NCBI RefSeq assembly: GCF_009857745.1
Contig: NZ_WWEN01000005.1
Location: 186,001-250,000 of the forward strand
DNA from: Thalassovita mangrovi
Lineage (GTDB): Bacteria > Pseudomonadota > Alphaproteobacteria > Rhodobacterales > Rhodobacteraceae
Reading direction: 5' to 3'
Length of the DNA: 64,000 nt
Position numbers and translations under genes: made by a program. The notes below the pieces were generated by a model. The model did no database searches, was not told where the DNA came from, and saw only the letters and a list, made by a program, of their open reading frames with translations. Positions within the stretch are counted from its first letter, which is position 1, and every line of letters starts with the position of its first letter. Shown one piece after another: positions 44,877 to 53,054 of this stretch.

Positions 44877-45118
44877 GCCCCGACCTCCCCCGTCTGTCGC
44901 CACCGCAAATCGCGCAGCCTGCCCCTGTCTCCTTCATTGACGCCACCGCGGTCAAGAGAGAGCAGCAGAGCGACAGGCGAAGACACGCCGTGCAAATCGG
45001 CGGATGCGCCGTCGAGCGGGACGCCGGTCGCGGCATCGTATTCGTTCTCGGCGAAGCTCGGCGCTGCGAGGAGGACGATGAGACTGGAGAGGAGGAAGAA
45101 GGCGATCCTGGTCGTCAT
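44750..45118 (-). CDS. Possible secreted protein overlapping the mprF start
   Basis: 122 residues from the ATG at 45118. The first 23 residues (MTTRIAFFLLSSLIVLLAAP then SFA) form a convincing signal peptide, followed by ENEYDAATGVPLDGASADLHG. The C-terminal third overlaps mprF by 127 bases in another frame and looks like shadow coding (RRQRQRTPNTFSVWRAG). A shorter original gene with a frameshift is possible. No family recognised. Confidence 0.35.
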   Translation of the reverse strand: MTTRIAFFLLSSLIVLLAAPSFAENEYDAATGVPLDGASADLHGVSSPVALLLSLDRGGVNEGDRGRLRDLRWRQTGEVGAWRRQRQRTPNTFSVWRAGATSCRWFLALGFSRLVSSRSITC

Positions 45119-45365
45119 GGTCCGGGTCCTTGGTTTGTTGCCGATGGCTGGGGTCTGCCCGCGGCGGAAAGCTGCCGTAAATCCGGTAGATGGAAACGGG
45201 TGCCCGATCCCGGTCGGGACAGTGCCGGAATCGGGCAAGGCGACCAGAGTCTCCGAATGGGGAACAGGGAGGCAGGTCCGGCCGCGGGACGGTTTGGCAC
45301 AAGAGCGACGCCAACCGTCCGGATCACATGTCGCAGGTATCCCCGATGGCGCCCGCGGCGCCGTT
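45119..45365. other. Intergenic stretch
   Basis: 247 bases between two small secreted-protein candidates. I see no further gene, repeat or clear terminator here. Confidence 0.4.
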
Positions 45366-45542
45366 TCAGGACAGGGAAATCGCGCAGGCGCCCGGAACCT
45401 TGGCGGCAGGCGCCTTCACGCCCAACGCCGAGGCCGAGCCGCTGCCCAGCCCGACAATCATGGCGCCCGCGGTGACGGTTGCGCCTGCGCCCAGCAGGGC
45501 CGTGATCAGGGTCAGGCCCAGGTTCTTGACGGATTTGTTCAT
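45366..45542 (-). CDS. Small secreted/membrane peptide of 58 residues
   Basis: Starts MNKSVKNLGLTLITALLGAG with the strong ribosome site GAGGAAATGAG before the ATG. A hydrophobic Ala/Gly/Thr-rich segment (about residues 8-31) is followed by GLGSGSASALGVKAPAAKVP and one cysteine near the end (PGACAISLS). Too short for routine gene calls. Could be cleaved after ASA, leaving a peptide of about 20 residues, or stay membrane-anchored. Its promoter must lie in the gap shared with the divergent AraC regulator, close to the tandem palindromes at 45685-45726. Confidence 0.6.
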   Translation of the reverse strand: MNKSVKNLGLTLITALLGAGATVTAGAMIVGLGSGSASALGVKAPAAKVPGACAISLS

Positions 45543-45684
45543 CTCATTTCCTCACTCGGATAGTTCGGCGCTCACCGAGCGCGATGCGGGGCTGTTCATG
45601 GCTGGGCTTGCCGTCCGCTGACTGCGGTTTCATGCGCCTTTGGCCCTGAACGCCGTCTGATTAGTCGAGCAGCGCTCACCGGGT

Positions 45685-45726
45685 ATTGACCGGTCGTGTC
45701 AAAGCATTGACCCGGCGCGTCAAAGC
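45685..45726. promoter_or_regulatory. Tandem 21-base operator repeats upstream of the AraC regulator
   Basis: Two abutting 21-base repeats (45685-45705 and 45706-45726) match at 18 of 21 positions. Each contains the palindrome TTGAC-N7-GTCAA. The spacing equals two helical turns, so a regulator would bind both on the same face. They sit between the divergent 58-residue peptide gene and the AraC gene. Confidence 0.65.
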
Positions 45727-45782
45727 GTGTGAGTAATCATCACGGAACCGTGATTGAGGTCCGGCCGCGGAGGGATGGAGAG

Positions 45783-46781
45783 GTGATTTCGGCACTCTAC
45801 GCCAGAAAGCAGATCAAGGAGGCCGTGAAGGTCAAGGATACCGCGCGGCTGTACAGCATCGTCGGCCTGGACCCGGATCAGCCCGAGAACCCGGCGGACA
45901 TGGTGTCTGCGGGCGATTACCATACCCTGCTGGAAACCATCGCCGACAGCGAATGGCCCGACTTGCGGTTCCACATGCGGGTCTGCGCGGGGATGCGATG
46001 CGAAGACTTCGGCGCCTTCGGCCTGGCCTTCAAGGCGGCCCCGACGCTGCGCCACGCCTTCCAGCGCCTTGGCCGCTACACGCGGCTTCACAACCAGGTG
46101 TCGACGTTCAGCTATGTCGATCGTGACGGGATCTTCTGCTGGACCCACGAAAAGCCCTGCTCGGACCGGCTGGGCGCGCAGCTGGCGAACGAAGCGGCGA
46201 TGGCGACCACGCTGACGCTCAGCCGCGAGAACACGATGCAGGGGCTGACCCCGCTCAGAGTACAATTCGCGCATGAGCGCGGCGGCTCGACCGAGGCGCT
46301 GGCGGAGCATTTCGGGATCGAACCCGTCTTCGGGGCCGAGATCGACGGCATGCAATTCGCGCTTGAGGACGTCGACCGCGCCACATCCGTCGGCGACCCG
46401 GCGATCTGGAAATTCTTCAACGACCATCTCGAAACCACCCTGCCCGCAACCGGGGAGGCGGAACCTGTGCTGGAGGCGCAGGTGGTGGAGGAAATCACCA
46501 AGCTCCTGAGCGGCGGCGTACCGCAACTGTCCGAGGTCGCGGCGGCGCTGGCGATGGGGCCCCGCACCCTGCAACGGCGCTTGTCGGACCAGGGCAAGAC
46601 CTATCAGGAGCTGGTGAACGACGCCCGGCGTCAACTGGCGCAGCAGCTCGTCTCGGAAACGCGCTATTCGCTGTCCGAGATCGCCTTTCTCACCGGCTTT
46701 TCCGAACAGAGCGCCTTTACCCGGGCCTTCAAGCGCTGGTCGGGCCAAACGCCGGGCGCTTACCGTTCGTCAGCGCCTTAA
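45783..46781 (+). CDS. AraC-family regulator with Arabinose_bd (ArgR/OruR-type) N-terminal domain
   Basis: 332 residues from the GTG at 45783 (GGAGGG and GGAG just upstream); an in-frame GTG at 45729 would start at the operator repeats and is less likely. The N-terminal ligand domain (ISALYARKQIKEAVKVKD, GDYHTLLETIADSEWPDLRFHMRV, FGAFGLAFKAAPTLRHAFQRLGRY) is that of PF12625 regulators such as OruR. C-terminal AraC HTH: LSEVAAALAMGPRTLQRRLSDQG and LSEIAFLTGFSEQSAFTRAFKRW. Probably autoregulates and controls the divergent small peptide gene. Confidence 0.9.
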   Translation: MISALYARKQIKEAVKVKDTARLYSIVGLDPDQPENPADMVSAGDYHTLLETIADSEWPDLRFHMRVCAGMRCEDFGAFGLAFKAAPTLRHAFQRLGRYTRLHNQVSTFSYVDRDGIFCWTHEKPCSDRLGAQLANEAAMATTLTLSRENTMQGLTPLRVQFAHERGGSTEALAEHFGIEPVFGAEIDGMQFALEDVDRATSVGDPAIWKFFNDHLETTLPATGEAEPVLEAQVVEEITKLLSGGVPQLSEVAAALAMGPRTLQRRLSDQGKTYQELVNDARRQLAQQLVSETRYSLSEIAFLTGFSEQSAFTRAFKRWSGQTPGAYRSSAP

Positions 46782-46853
46782 ACCCGGCTTTTGCACTCAA
46801 CTCCCTGTCGTCCCGTCCCAGAGGGGCGGCGGCCCATGCGCGGACCGTATCGG

Positions 46854-47519
46854 TCAGCTGGCAGATGCCGGGACCCGGATCAAAGAGACGCCGATCGCCC
46901 CGAACCAGAGGATCGCGCCCAGTCCGAACAGCGCACCGGCCGCATCCCCGACCGGCGGGACCAGCGTGGCGAGCCCCGCGATCCCGGTCAGCAGACCTAA
47001 CGCAGCCAGAGGGCGGGCGATCACGGAAGCGAAACCGGCGGACAGGCTGATACAGGCGATCCAGGCCCCGCCGGCGATTTCGTTGCCGCCACCAAGGCCA
47101 AGCTCGACCGCATGCAGGACCGACCACAGACTGGCCGCAGCGACAGGATCGTCGGCATAGAGATGGGCCGCGCGTTCCACCGCTACATTCGCGACCATCC
47201 CCGCAGCGAGAACGAGCCCGCCCCAGATCAGGCCGATGGCCTGCGCCACCGCGCTCCAGCCCGGCAGCAGGGGCCGCAGACGCATGCTCAACGCCACCAC
47301 CAACACGATCAACGCCAGCGCATTGAAGATATAGATCATCGTGTTCCACACGATCATCACAGCGGGTTTGGCATGAATGAAAGCGGCCACCGCGGCGGCA
47401 TCGATCCGATCCGTGCCGTAGCCAAGCGGGGCCAGCAGGGTGAGAAGCAGGGCAAAGCCCATCACATAGGTCGCGGCACAGGTCAGCGCGGCGACCCCGC
47501 CGCTTCGTGAGAGTGTCAT
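46854..47519 (-). CDS. Integral membrane protein, DUF4386-like
   Basis: 221 residues, GGAG eight bases before the ATG. About six hydrophobic spans (TYVMGFALLLTLLAPLGYG, ALALIVLVVALSM, IGLIWGGLVLAAGMVANVAV, IACISLSAGFASVI, LAALGLLTGIAGLATLVPPVG, LFGLGAILWFGAIGVSLI). The extracytoplasmic loop with AAAVAAFIHAKPAVMIVWNT resembles DUF4386-type proteins. Function unknown. Same strand as the NAD(P)-binding gene 24 bases upstream, so probably one operon. Confidence 0.7.
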   Translation of the reverse strand: MTLSRSGGVAALTCAATYVMGFALLLTLLAPLGYGTDRIDAAAVAAFIHAKPAVMIVWNTMIYIFNALALIVLVVALSMRLRPLLPGWSAVAQAIGLIWGGLVLAAGMVANVAVERAAHLYADDPVAAASLWSVLHAVELGLGGGNEIAGGAWIACISLSAGFASVIARPLAALGLLTGIAGLATLVPPVGDAAGALFGLGAILWFGAIGVSLIRVPASAS

Positions 47520-47543
47520 CTAGGAGCTCCGTTTCGGCCGGCG

Positions 47544-48392
47544 TCAGCCGGTCTTGACCTGCTCGGCGAAATAATCGGCCAGGTGGCGGGTGCCGCGGCG
47601 TTCGCCGACCATGTCCATCGCCATCGCGCTCAGGAAGAATTGCGCCGGGCCGTGAATGCGCCTCGGGGTCAGCCAGGGCAGCAGCCGCAGGGCAAGCCTG
47701 CGCAATCCGTCGGGCAGATGGGTCAGGCGCGCGGGGCGCTCCAGCGCGGCAAAGGCAAGGCGGGCGATTTCGTCATGGGTGAACAGCTGCGGCCCGCCCA
47801 CGTCCAGCCACGCGGTGCCGGCATCGGTCGCCTGGGCGGTGACGGCGGCCAGATCGGCACCGTGGATCGGGTTGATCCGGTGATCGCCCGCGCCGAACAG
47901 CCAGACACGCCCGGATTTCGCCATCGACAGGAAATCCCCCATATCGGAAAAATACCCCGTCGGGGCGATCACCGTTTCGGCGATGGGCGATGCTTGCAGC
48001 GCATCGACGAAATCGGCCTTGGCGGCAACCAGCGGCACAGGGCGCATCCGGTCGGCGTTGAGAACGTGCACATAGGCAAAGCGCGCGACATTGGCGCATT
48101 CGGCTTCGCGCAACAGGTTCAGGTTCGCATGGTAGTCGACGTCGCGGTAGCTCAACCCGTCGGCCTGCCGGGTGATCCCAAGCGCCGACACCACCAGATC
48201 GACCCCTTCCATGATCCCGGCAAGCTGTTCGGCACAGGTCGCCTCCGCCTCGACAAGCGTATCGGCGGCCAGCCCGGCCGCCCGTGAGCCATTGCGAACC
48301 AAGGCGGTGACGTGCCAGCCGCGCCGCTGATATTCGGCGCAAAGATAACGGCCCAGGTAACCGGTGGCGCCGGCGATCAGAACGATCTGCAT
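47544..48392 (-). CDS. NAD(P)-binding SDR/NmrA-like protein
   Basis: 282 residues from the ATG at 48392 (AAAGGGA upstream). N-terminal Rossmann motif VLIAGATGYLGRYL, then HVTALVRNGSRAAGL, VDLVVSALGITRQADG, YVHVLNADRMRPVPLVAAKADFVDAL. Atypical extended SDR of the NmrA/YbjT kind, without a clear YxxxK catalytic pair. Such proteins act as redox sensors, quinone-complex assembly factors or reductases. Upstream partner of the six-span membrane protein. Confidence 0.75.
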   Translation of the reverse strand: MQIVLIAGATGYLGRYLCAEYQRRGWHVTALVRNGSRAAGLAADTLVEAEATCAEQLAGIMEGVDLVVSALGITRQADGLSYRDVDYHANLNLLREAECANVARFAYVHVLNADRMRPVPLVAAKADFVDALQASPIAETVIAPTGYFSDMGDFLSMAKSGRVWLFGAGDHRINPIHGADLAAVTAQATDAGTAWLDVGGPQLFTHDEIARLAFAALERPARLTHLPDGLRRLALRLLPWLTPRRIHGPAQFFLSAMAMDMVGERRGTRHLADYFAEQVKTG

Positions 48393-48576
48393 AGCTGTCC
48401 CTTTCACTTGGGATCACCCGACAGGATCAAGACGGCAACGGCGGTCAGGCTCATGCCCGCCCGGGCCCCAGAACATGTGCTCTGGGTCCCGGTCAGCAGG
48501 ACATGGAGCGCCTCGAAGCGGCAACGGCAGCGGATCGCGGGGTTCGGCATCAAGGTATCTCCGGTCCTATCCGCGC

Positions 48577-48942
48577 TCAGCCGACCACGTGGTGACCGCG
48601 GCCGCGCAGGCATTCGATGACGATGGCCTTGCGCCGGTCCGCCGCGTTGGTGGCGCCGGCCACGCCGCCCGCCAGTACCCCGGCGATCGCGCCGCCAAGC
48701 GCCGAGCCATCGTCATCCGCCGCGCCCAGAAGCGCCCCGGCCCCGGCGCCCAGAATGGCGGCCCCGGCGGTTTCCTGATCGAACTGGCGCTGGTCGCGGG
48801 CCAGCGTCTGGCAGGAGCTCAAATCGCTCTGGAAGGCGGCGGTCGGCGCGCCGTCCAGTACCGGCGTGTAGCCCGCGCCAGTGTCGGAACAGGCCGCCAG
48901 CAGAGCGCCTGCGCTCAGTACTCCAAAAATTCGGGCTTTCAT
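48577..48942 (-). CDS. Glycine-zipper lipoprotein
   Basis: 121 residues from the ATG at 48942 (GAGG eight bases upstream; an ATG two codons earlier is possible). Lipoprotein signal MKARIFGVLSAGALLAAC, lipobox LLAAC, so lipidated and exported. Mature part: YTPVLDG..., one Cys (SSCQTLARDQRQF) and a Gly-zipper membrane-like segment AAILGAGAGALLGA...LGGAIAGVLAGGVAGA. Resembles small outer-membrane Gly-zipper proteins of the 17-kDa-antigen/YMGG type. Role: envelope structure, otherwise unknown. Confidence 0.75.
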   Translation of the reverse strand: MKARIFGVLSAGALLAACSDTGAGYTPVLDGAPTAAFQSDLSSCQTLARDQRQFDQETAGAAILGAGAGALLGAADDDGSALGGAIAGVLAGGVAGATNAADRRKAIVIECLRGRGHHVVG

Positions 48943-49059
48943 TGTCATGTCCTCATGCATCCATTGTGTTGCACGGGACATAGACGGTCGCGCCGCCGAC
49001 CGGCATGACCGCAGGTATCACAGTCTTGACCTCTGGTGCCAAAGACAGGGCTTACGCGC

Positions 49060-50085
49060 TCACGCCGCCCTGTCGCGAAACGCCGTCGGGCTTTGACCGG
49101 TCCAGCGCCGGAACGCCCGGACGAAGGAAGAGGCTTCGGAGAAACCCAGAAGATAGGCGGTCTCGTTGACCGAGACCTTGCGCGCCGTCAGGTAGTCGCG
49201 GGCCATCCGGTGGCGCAAATCGTCATGAATCTCGGCGAAGGTCACGCCTTCTTCCTTGAGCCGCCGATAAAGCGTCTGGCGGCTCATGCCCAAGGCGCGG
49301 GCAACCTTGTCCATCGAAAGCGACCCTGCATGCAGATCGGGCAGGATCTGCGCCTCAATCCGGGCCCGGATCGTGTCGGAGCGGCCGAGTTCCGCCAGAA
49401 GCGCATCGGCATGGCGGGTGAACACGCCGAAGGCATAGGCATTGCCCGGTTCGAACTCGGTGTCTTCGCTGATCCAGACCGGATCGATCCGCAGCGCATT
49501 GCGGGTCGTGCCGAAACGCACCGGTACCTGGAACAGATCGGGATATTCCGCCACATGCGGCGGCGGCGGATAGGTCACATCCATTTCCAGCGCAAAGGTC
49601 TGATCGGGGAAGGAGCGGCGAAATTCGCTGATGAACCGCGCGAAGGACGCCTCGAGCCCGATATAATCCGGCCCGAAGACCGGCAGATGATCGACGATCC
49701 AGACCTCGCCCACCGCTTCCAGCAGTTCGAACCGGTCCTGCCCGGTCAGCCCCTCATTTTCGGCCATCAGGTGCAGGTAGCGGTTGAGCTGCTGGATCGA
49801 ATGCGCCAGCGACGCGGAGGAATGCACGATCTGGCCGACCACCGACATCGTTTCCAGCCGCGATTCCAACGTGTGGCGCAGCAGGATCGCGGTATCGCCC
49901 GTCGCCTCGATCGCAGCCCCAATCAGCGCCTGGTAGGCAGTGACCGGCACCCGGTTGTCCTGATCCGAAAGGTCTTCGGCCTTCAGGCCGCAGGCAGTCA
50001 GAAGCTGTTCGCGCGACGCGCCCCTGTCGGACACGTAGTCAAGCAGGGCTGTCACGAAGCCCGCCGCCATCATTGGCTGAGACAT
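49060..50085 (-). CDS. AraC-family regulator with Arabinose_bd N-terminal domain
   Basis: 341 residues from the ATG at 50085 (AAGGGA upstream). N-terminal PF12625-like domain (MMAAGFVTALLDYVSDRGASREQLLTACGL, DTAILLRHTLESRLETMSVVGQIVHSSASLAHSIQQLNRYLHL) and C-terminal HTH SMDKVARALGMSRQTLYRRLKEEG and VNETAYLLGFSEASSFVRAFRRWTG. Related in architecture to the regulator at 45783 but clearly distinct. Target genes unclear; the lipoprotein behind it and the guanidine operon ending 337 bases upstream are neighbours. Confidence 0.9.
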   Translation of the reverse strand: MSQPMMAAGFVTALLDYVSDRGASREQLLTACGLKAEDLSDQDNRVPVTAYQALIGAAIEATGDTAILLRHTLESRLETMSVVGQIVHSSASLAHSIQQLNRYLHLMAENEGLTGQDRFELLEAVGEVWIVDHLPVFGPDYIGLEASFARFISEFRRSFPDQTFALEMDVTYPPPPHVAEYPDLFQVPVRFGTTRNALRIDPVWISEDTEFEPGNAYAFGVFTRHADALLAELGRSDTIRARIEAQILPDLHAGSLSMDKVARALGMSRQTLYRRLKEEGVTFAEIHDDLRHRMARDYLTARKVSVNETAYLLGFSEASSFVRAFRRWTGQSPTAFRDRAA

Positions 50086-50422
50086 GAAAATTCCCTTTTG
50101 CACAATCCGGCGCGACCATAAGCCAGAGCGCCGGTCTAGCGAAGCCCTTAGCGACACCTGTATAACGAGAATCGTCCGGCGGCCGGTACGCCCTGTCCAA
50201 ACGCAAAGAAAGCGCCGGACGGCGCTTCGCAAGGTCTCATATTTTCGGAAGAATTGGATTTGGTCGCGGCCGTTCGCCGGACCGGTCGTTGCCGGGCGGT
50301 CCATCGATCCTGCCGCGCACCAACCGCAGGGGCAACACTTTCCCTCCGCACCAGTGGGGCGCGCGGAACTCGACGCGCGCCCCATCTAGTATCGTGTCCT
50401 GATCGGTCTGGAATACCCGGAC
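50086..50422. other. Intergenic stretch between the AraC gene and the guanidine operon end
   Basis: 337 bases. Open frames here look like shadows without family or ribosome-site support. It must hold the promoter of the AraC gene and the end of the guanidine operon transcript; no obvious T-tailed hairpin was found. Confidence 0.4.
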
Positions 50423-50584
50423 CTACCTGCTCCGAAGCACGCCCCACACGACCACCGCCGCAATCGCGGCCGCGATAGCGTAGGTCGCGCCATGCGGGTG
50501 CAGATGACCGACCTGATGGGCCACCTCATGCGCCGAGGCGGCCGCCGGAATAACAGCGAATGCGGCCAGCAGAAGTTTTGTCAT
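50423..50584 (-). CDS. Small His-containing membrane peptide of the guanidine operon
   Basis: 53 residues: [20 protein letters not shown] is a signal-peptide-like segment ending ASA. Then comes a His-rich patch [14 protein letters not shown] (five His in 14 residues), followed by one membrane span ([17 protein letters not shown]). The ATG overlaps the stop of the His-rich gene (ATGA), so it is co-translated and belongs to the operon. The patch would face the periplasm and could bind nickel or zinc, as in HupE/UreJ-type transporters that begin similarly. Too short for standard gene calls. Confidence 0.6.
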
Positions 50585-51072
50585 TGATCCATTTCCTTTT
50601 TACGTGACAGGAGGAAGTCGCGGATATCGAGCGTCGATTTTTCATCCATCGACACGTAGATCAGCGCCATGTTGGTGCGTTCGCGCACCATCTCGCCCGG
50701 GTAGGGCAGATAGGAAAGTTCCCGCGATCCGAAGGACGGCGAGGCGGTGCCCACCTGCCAGTCGGTCTTGAGCTCCACATCCACCAGCTTCAGCACCTTG
50801 GCGCCACCCGCGCCGGGGCGTTCAAACGGAACCCCGGCGAGCTTGAGATAGGTGGTCTTGTCCTTGGCCTGCAGGAACCCGTCGATGAACTGCGTGGCGA
50901 GGACCTGAAGGTCCGCCGCCTGGTCTTCGCCGTGCATGTGGGAATGCAGGTGGTCGGAATGGGAATGATTGTGACCTGCCCCGTGCGGGGCATGGTCGTG
51001 GTGGTGATGATCGTGGTGATCGTGATGGTGGTGGTGATGATGATGGCCGTGCGGCCCGTGATCATGTGGCAT
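50581..51072 (-). CDS. Histidine-rich metal-binding protein, candidate nickel chaperone of the guanidine operon
   Basis: 163 residues from the ATG at 51072 (AGAGG upstream), overlapping the ureohydrolase by 11 bases. The first 47 residues contain 26 histidines mixed with Asp and Gly (runs of eight and four His). This is a metal-storage tail like those of HypB, UreE or SlyD. The rest ([32 protein letters not shown]..., [42 protein letters not shown]) has no P-loop and matches no family I know. Most likely it loads the metal of the ureohydrolase. Confidence 0.8.
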
Positions 51073-52306
51073 TGGACCACCTCTTGCCTTCGAATTCGCC
51101 ATGCGGAATCGAAACCGGCTTGTCGATGAACTTCTTGTGCGCCCCCATCTTGCCGTTCGACACCAGCGCGCCCAGCACGTCGACGATGACCCGGGTGCCC
51201 ATCAGCGCGGTGATGTCCGAGGTGTCGTAGGGCGGCGAAACTTCCACGAGTTCCATGCCGCAGATGCCCTCGGCGGCGATCCCCGATGCCAGCGCCAGCG
51301 CCTCGCGCGGCAGGAAGCCGCCCGGTTCGGGCCAGCCGGTGCCGGGCACGAAGCCGCAATCGATGCTGTCGATGTCGAAGGACATGTAGACCATGTCGAC
51401 CCCGTCCCAGGCCATTTCCAGCGCCATCTCGATGGTCTTGTCGACGCCCATCTTTTCCATGTCGCCCATGGTGATGATGTTGGTCTGGCGTTCGCGGGCG
51501 ACCTTCACCGCCTCGCGCGGCACCTGCCAGCCGCCGATACCGATCTGGACCAGGTTCTTGGCCGGCACGTTGGGCATGTTGGTGGCGTGGAACCACGGCG
51601 TGGTGTGCATCCGCTCGTCGAGGTCCTTTTCCTGGATGTCAGCGTGGCGGTCGAAGTGAACGATGCCGATCTTCTTGCTGGTGCATTCGGCGATGCCGCG
51701 CACACAGGGGAAGCCGATCGAATGGTCGCCCCCGATCATGATCGGCAGCGATCCCGAGCTGAACACGTGCGACACGGCGCGGCTGATCTGGTCGAAGCTC
51801 TTTTCGATATTGGCCGGGATGGTGAACACGTCGCCCGCATCACACAGCGTCATCTGTTCGCGCAGGTCGACGCCGATTTCGTAGTTGTAGGGCGTGTAGA
51901 GCGCCGAGATCTTGCGCACCCCCTGCGGCCCGAACCGGGTGCCGGGGCGATAGGTGGTGCCGCCGTCGAACGGGATGCCCAGCACGGTGGCGTCGTAATT
52001 GGCGACTTCCAGCACATCCTCGGCATAGGGCGCTTTGAGGAAGGTGTTGATACCGGCGAAATGCGGCAGTTCGCCCCGCGCGAAGGTCGGGATCGATTTG
52101 TCCTCGATGGTGTCGGCGCCGGTCAGGCCCATGCGCAGCGCCCAGCGGCGTTCCTCGTTCAGACGGTCTTCGGGCAGGTCGCCTTCAATCTGCATCGCCC
52201 TCCAGCCTGCCAGCTTGGTCAGGTCGGGATGGTGAAACCGCTTCTCCTCGCGGCGCTGATCCGCCGGATGGTGCGAGCGTCGCCGCTCAGTTGGGTCGAA
52301 GAACAT
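51062..52306 (-). CDS. Ureohydrolase, probable nickel-dependent guanidine hydrolase
   Basis: 414 residues, with a superb AAGGAGGAG site before the ATG. Dinuclear-metal ligands of the arginase/agmatinase fold: H195 in IGGDHSIG, D219/H221/D223 in VHFDRHADIQE, D311/D313 in SFDIDSIDCG. The Arg after D219 and the blocks DERMHTTPWFHATNM, IGIGGWQVPREAVKV and GFVPGTGWPEPGG differ from agmatinase and agree with my recollection of the Synechocystis guanidine hydrolase (Sll1077/GdmH). An extra N-terminus of about 80 residues is also shared with that type. It would split guanidine into urea and ammonia. Riboswitch, importer and metal-binding neighbours support this over agmatinase. Confidence 0.85.
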   Translation of the reverse strand: MFFDPTERRRSHHPADQRREEKRFHHPDLTKLAGWRAMQIEGDLPEDRLNEERRWALRMGLTGADTIEDKSIPTFARGELPHFAGINTFLKAPYAEDVLEVANYDATVLGIPFDGGTTYRPGTRFGPQGVRKISALYTPYNYEIGVDLREQMTLCDAGDVFTIPANIEKSFDQISRAVSHVFSSGSLPIMIGGDHSIGFPCVRGIAECTSKKIGIVHFDRHADIQEKDLDERMHTTPWFHATNMPNVPAKNLVQIGIGGWQVPREAVKVARERQTNIITMGDMEKMGVDKTIEMALEMAWDGVDMVYMSFDIDSIDCGFVPGTGWPEPGGFLPREALALASGIAAEGICGMELVEVSPPYDTSDITALMGTRVIVDVLGALVSNGKMGAHKKFIDKPVSIPHGEFEGKRWSNAT

Positions 52307-53054
52307 GTGTCTCCTCCTTTATGGTCTGGTAAGGAAAGCCGCCATTCCTGGCGTCGAAATCGTAAGTGATGGTGGCGCCATAGGCGCTTGGGTCGTGCGG
52401 GTCCCAGCGGGGCTTGTCGAAGACGATGACCCGGTCGCCCAGCTTGAACCCTTCTTCCAGGTCGTGGGTGACCATGAACACGGTCATGCCGGTCTCATCG
52501 CGCAGCTCGGACAGGAAATCGTGCATCGACAGCCGCGTGCCGGGGTCGAGCGCGCCGAAAGGTTCGTCGAGCAGCAGGATGCGCGGGCGGGCGACGAGCG
52601 CCTGCCCGATGGCCAGCCGCTGCTGCATCCCGCCCGACAGGGTGGCGGGGTAATTATCGGCGACGTGATCCAGCCCGATCCGGGCCAGCGTTTCGTCGGC
52701 GCGGTCGCGGGCGGCCTTTTTCTCCGCCCCCCAGAACCGCCCCCACGGGCGGCGGAAGCTTTCACCCGCGACGATGTTGTCGCGCACGTTCAGGTGCGGG
52801 AAGGTCGAATAGCGCTGGAACACCACGCCGCGTTCCAGCCCCGGTTCGACAGCAGGCGGGTTGCCATCGACAGTGATCGAACCGCGGGTCGGCGTTTCCT
52901 GCGCCAGCAGCATCCGCAGGAAGGTGGATTTGCCGCAGCCCGAGGCGCCGACGATGGAAATGAATTCGCCCTCTTCGACCTCCAGGTTGACCCGTTCGAG
53001 GATCGGGCGGCCGTCATAGAACTGGAACACGTCGCGGACGGATACGAAGCTCAT
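52287..53054 (-). CDS. NitT/TauT-type ABC importer ATPase (guanidine operon)
   Basis: 255 residues from the ATG at 53054, ATGA-coupled to the permease. Walker A GASGCGKST near 38, signature LSGGMQQRLAIGQALVARP near 132, Walker B ILLLDEPFGALDPGT and switch MVTHDLEEGFKLGDR. Family of nitrate/sulfonate/taurine/bicarbonate importers. The gene overlaps the ureohydrolase by 20 bases. Under a guanidine-I riboswitch such importers are thought to bring in guanidine or its alkyl/amide derivatives. Confidence 0.9.
   Translation of the reverse strand: MSFVSVRDVFQFYDGRPILERVNLEVEEGEFISIVGASGCGKSTFLRMLLAQETPTRGSITVDGNPPAVEPGLERGVVFQRYSTFPHLNVRDNIVAGESFRRPWGRFWGAEKKAARDRADETLARIGLDHVADNYPATLSGGMQQRLAIGQALVARPRILLLDEPFGALDPGTRLSMHDFLSELRDETGMTVFMVTHDLEEGFKLGDRVIVFDKPRWDPHDPSAYGATITYDFDARNGGFPYQTIKEETHVLRPN

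Noticed and set aside
45729-45783. Longer AraC start at GTG 45729
   Set aside because: It would place the first codons directly at the tandem operator repeats and has no good ribosome site, while GTG 45783 has GGAGGG and GGAG just upstream.
44750-48942. Prophage or integrative element remnant
   Set aside because: No integrase, transposase, tRNA target or flanking repeat was found; the small genes are explained by regulators and envelope proteins.
50581-51072. HypB or UreE identity for the His-rich protein
   Set aside because: There is no P-loop GTPase motif and no UreE-like fold signature; only the His tail is similar.
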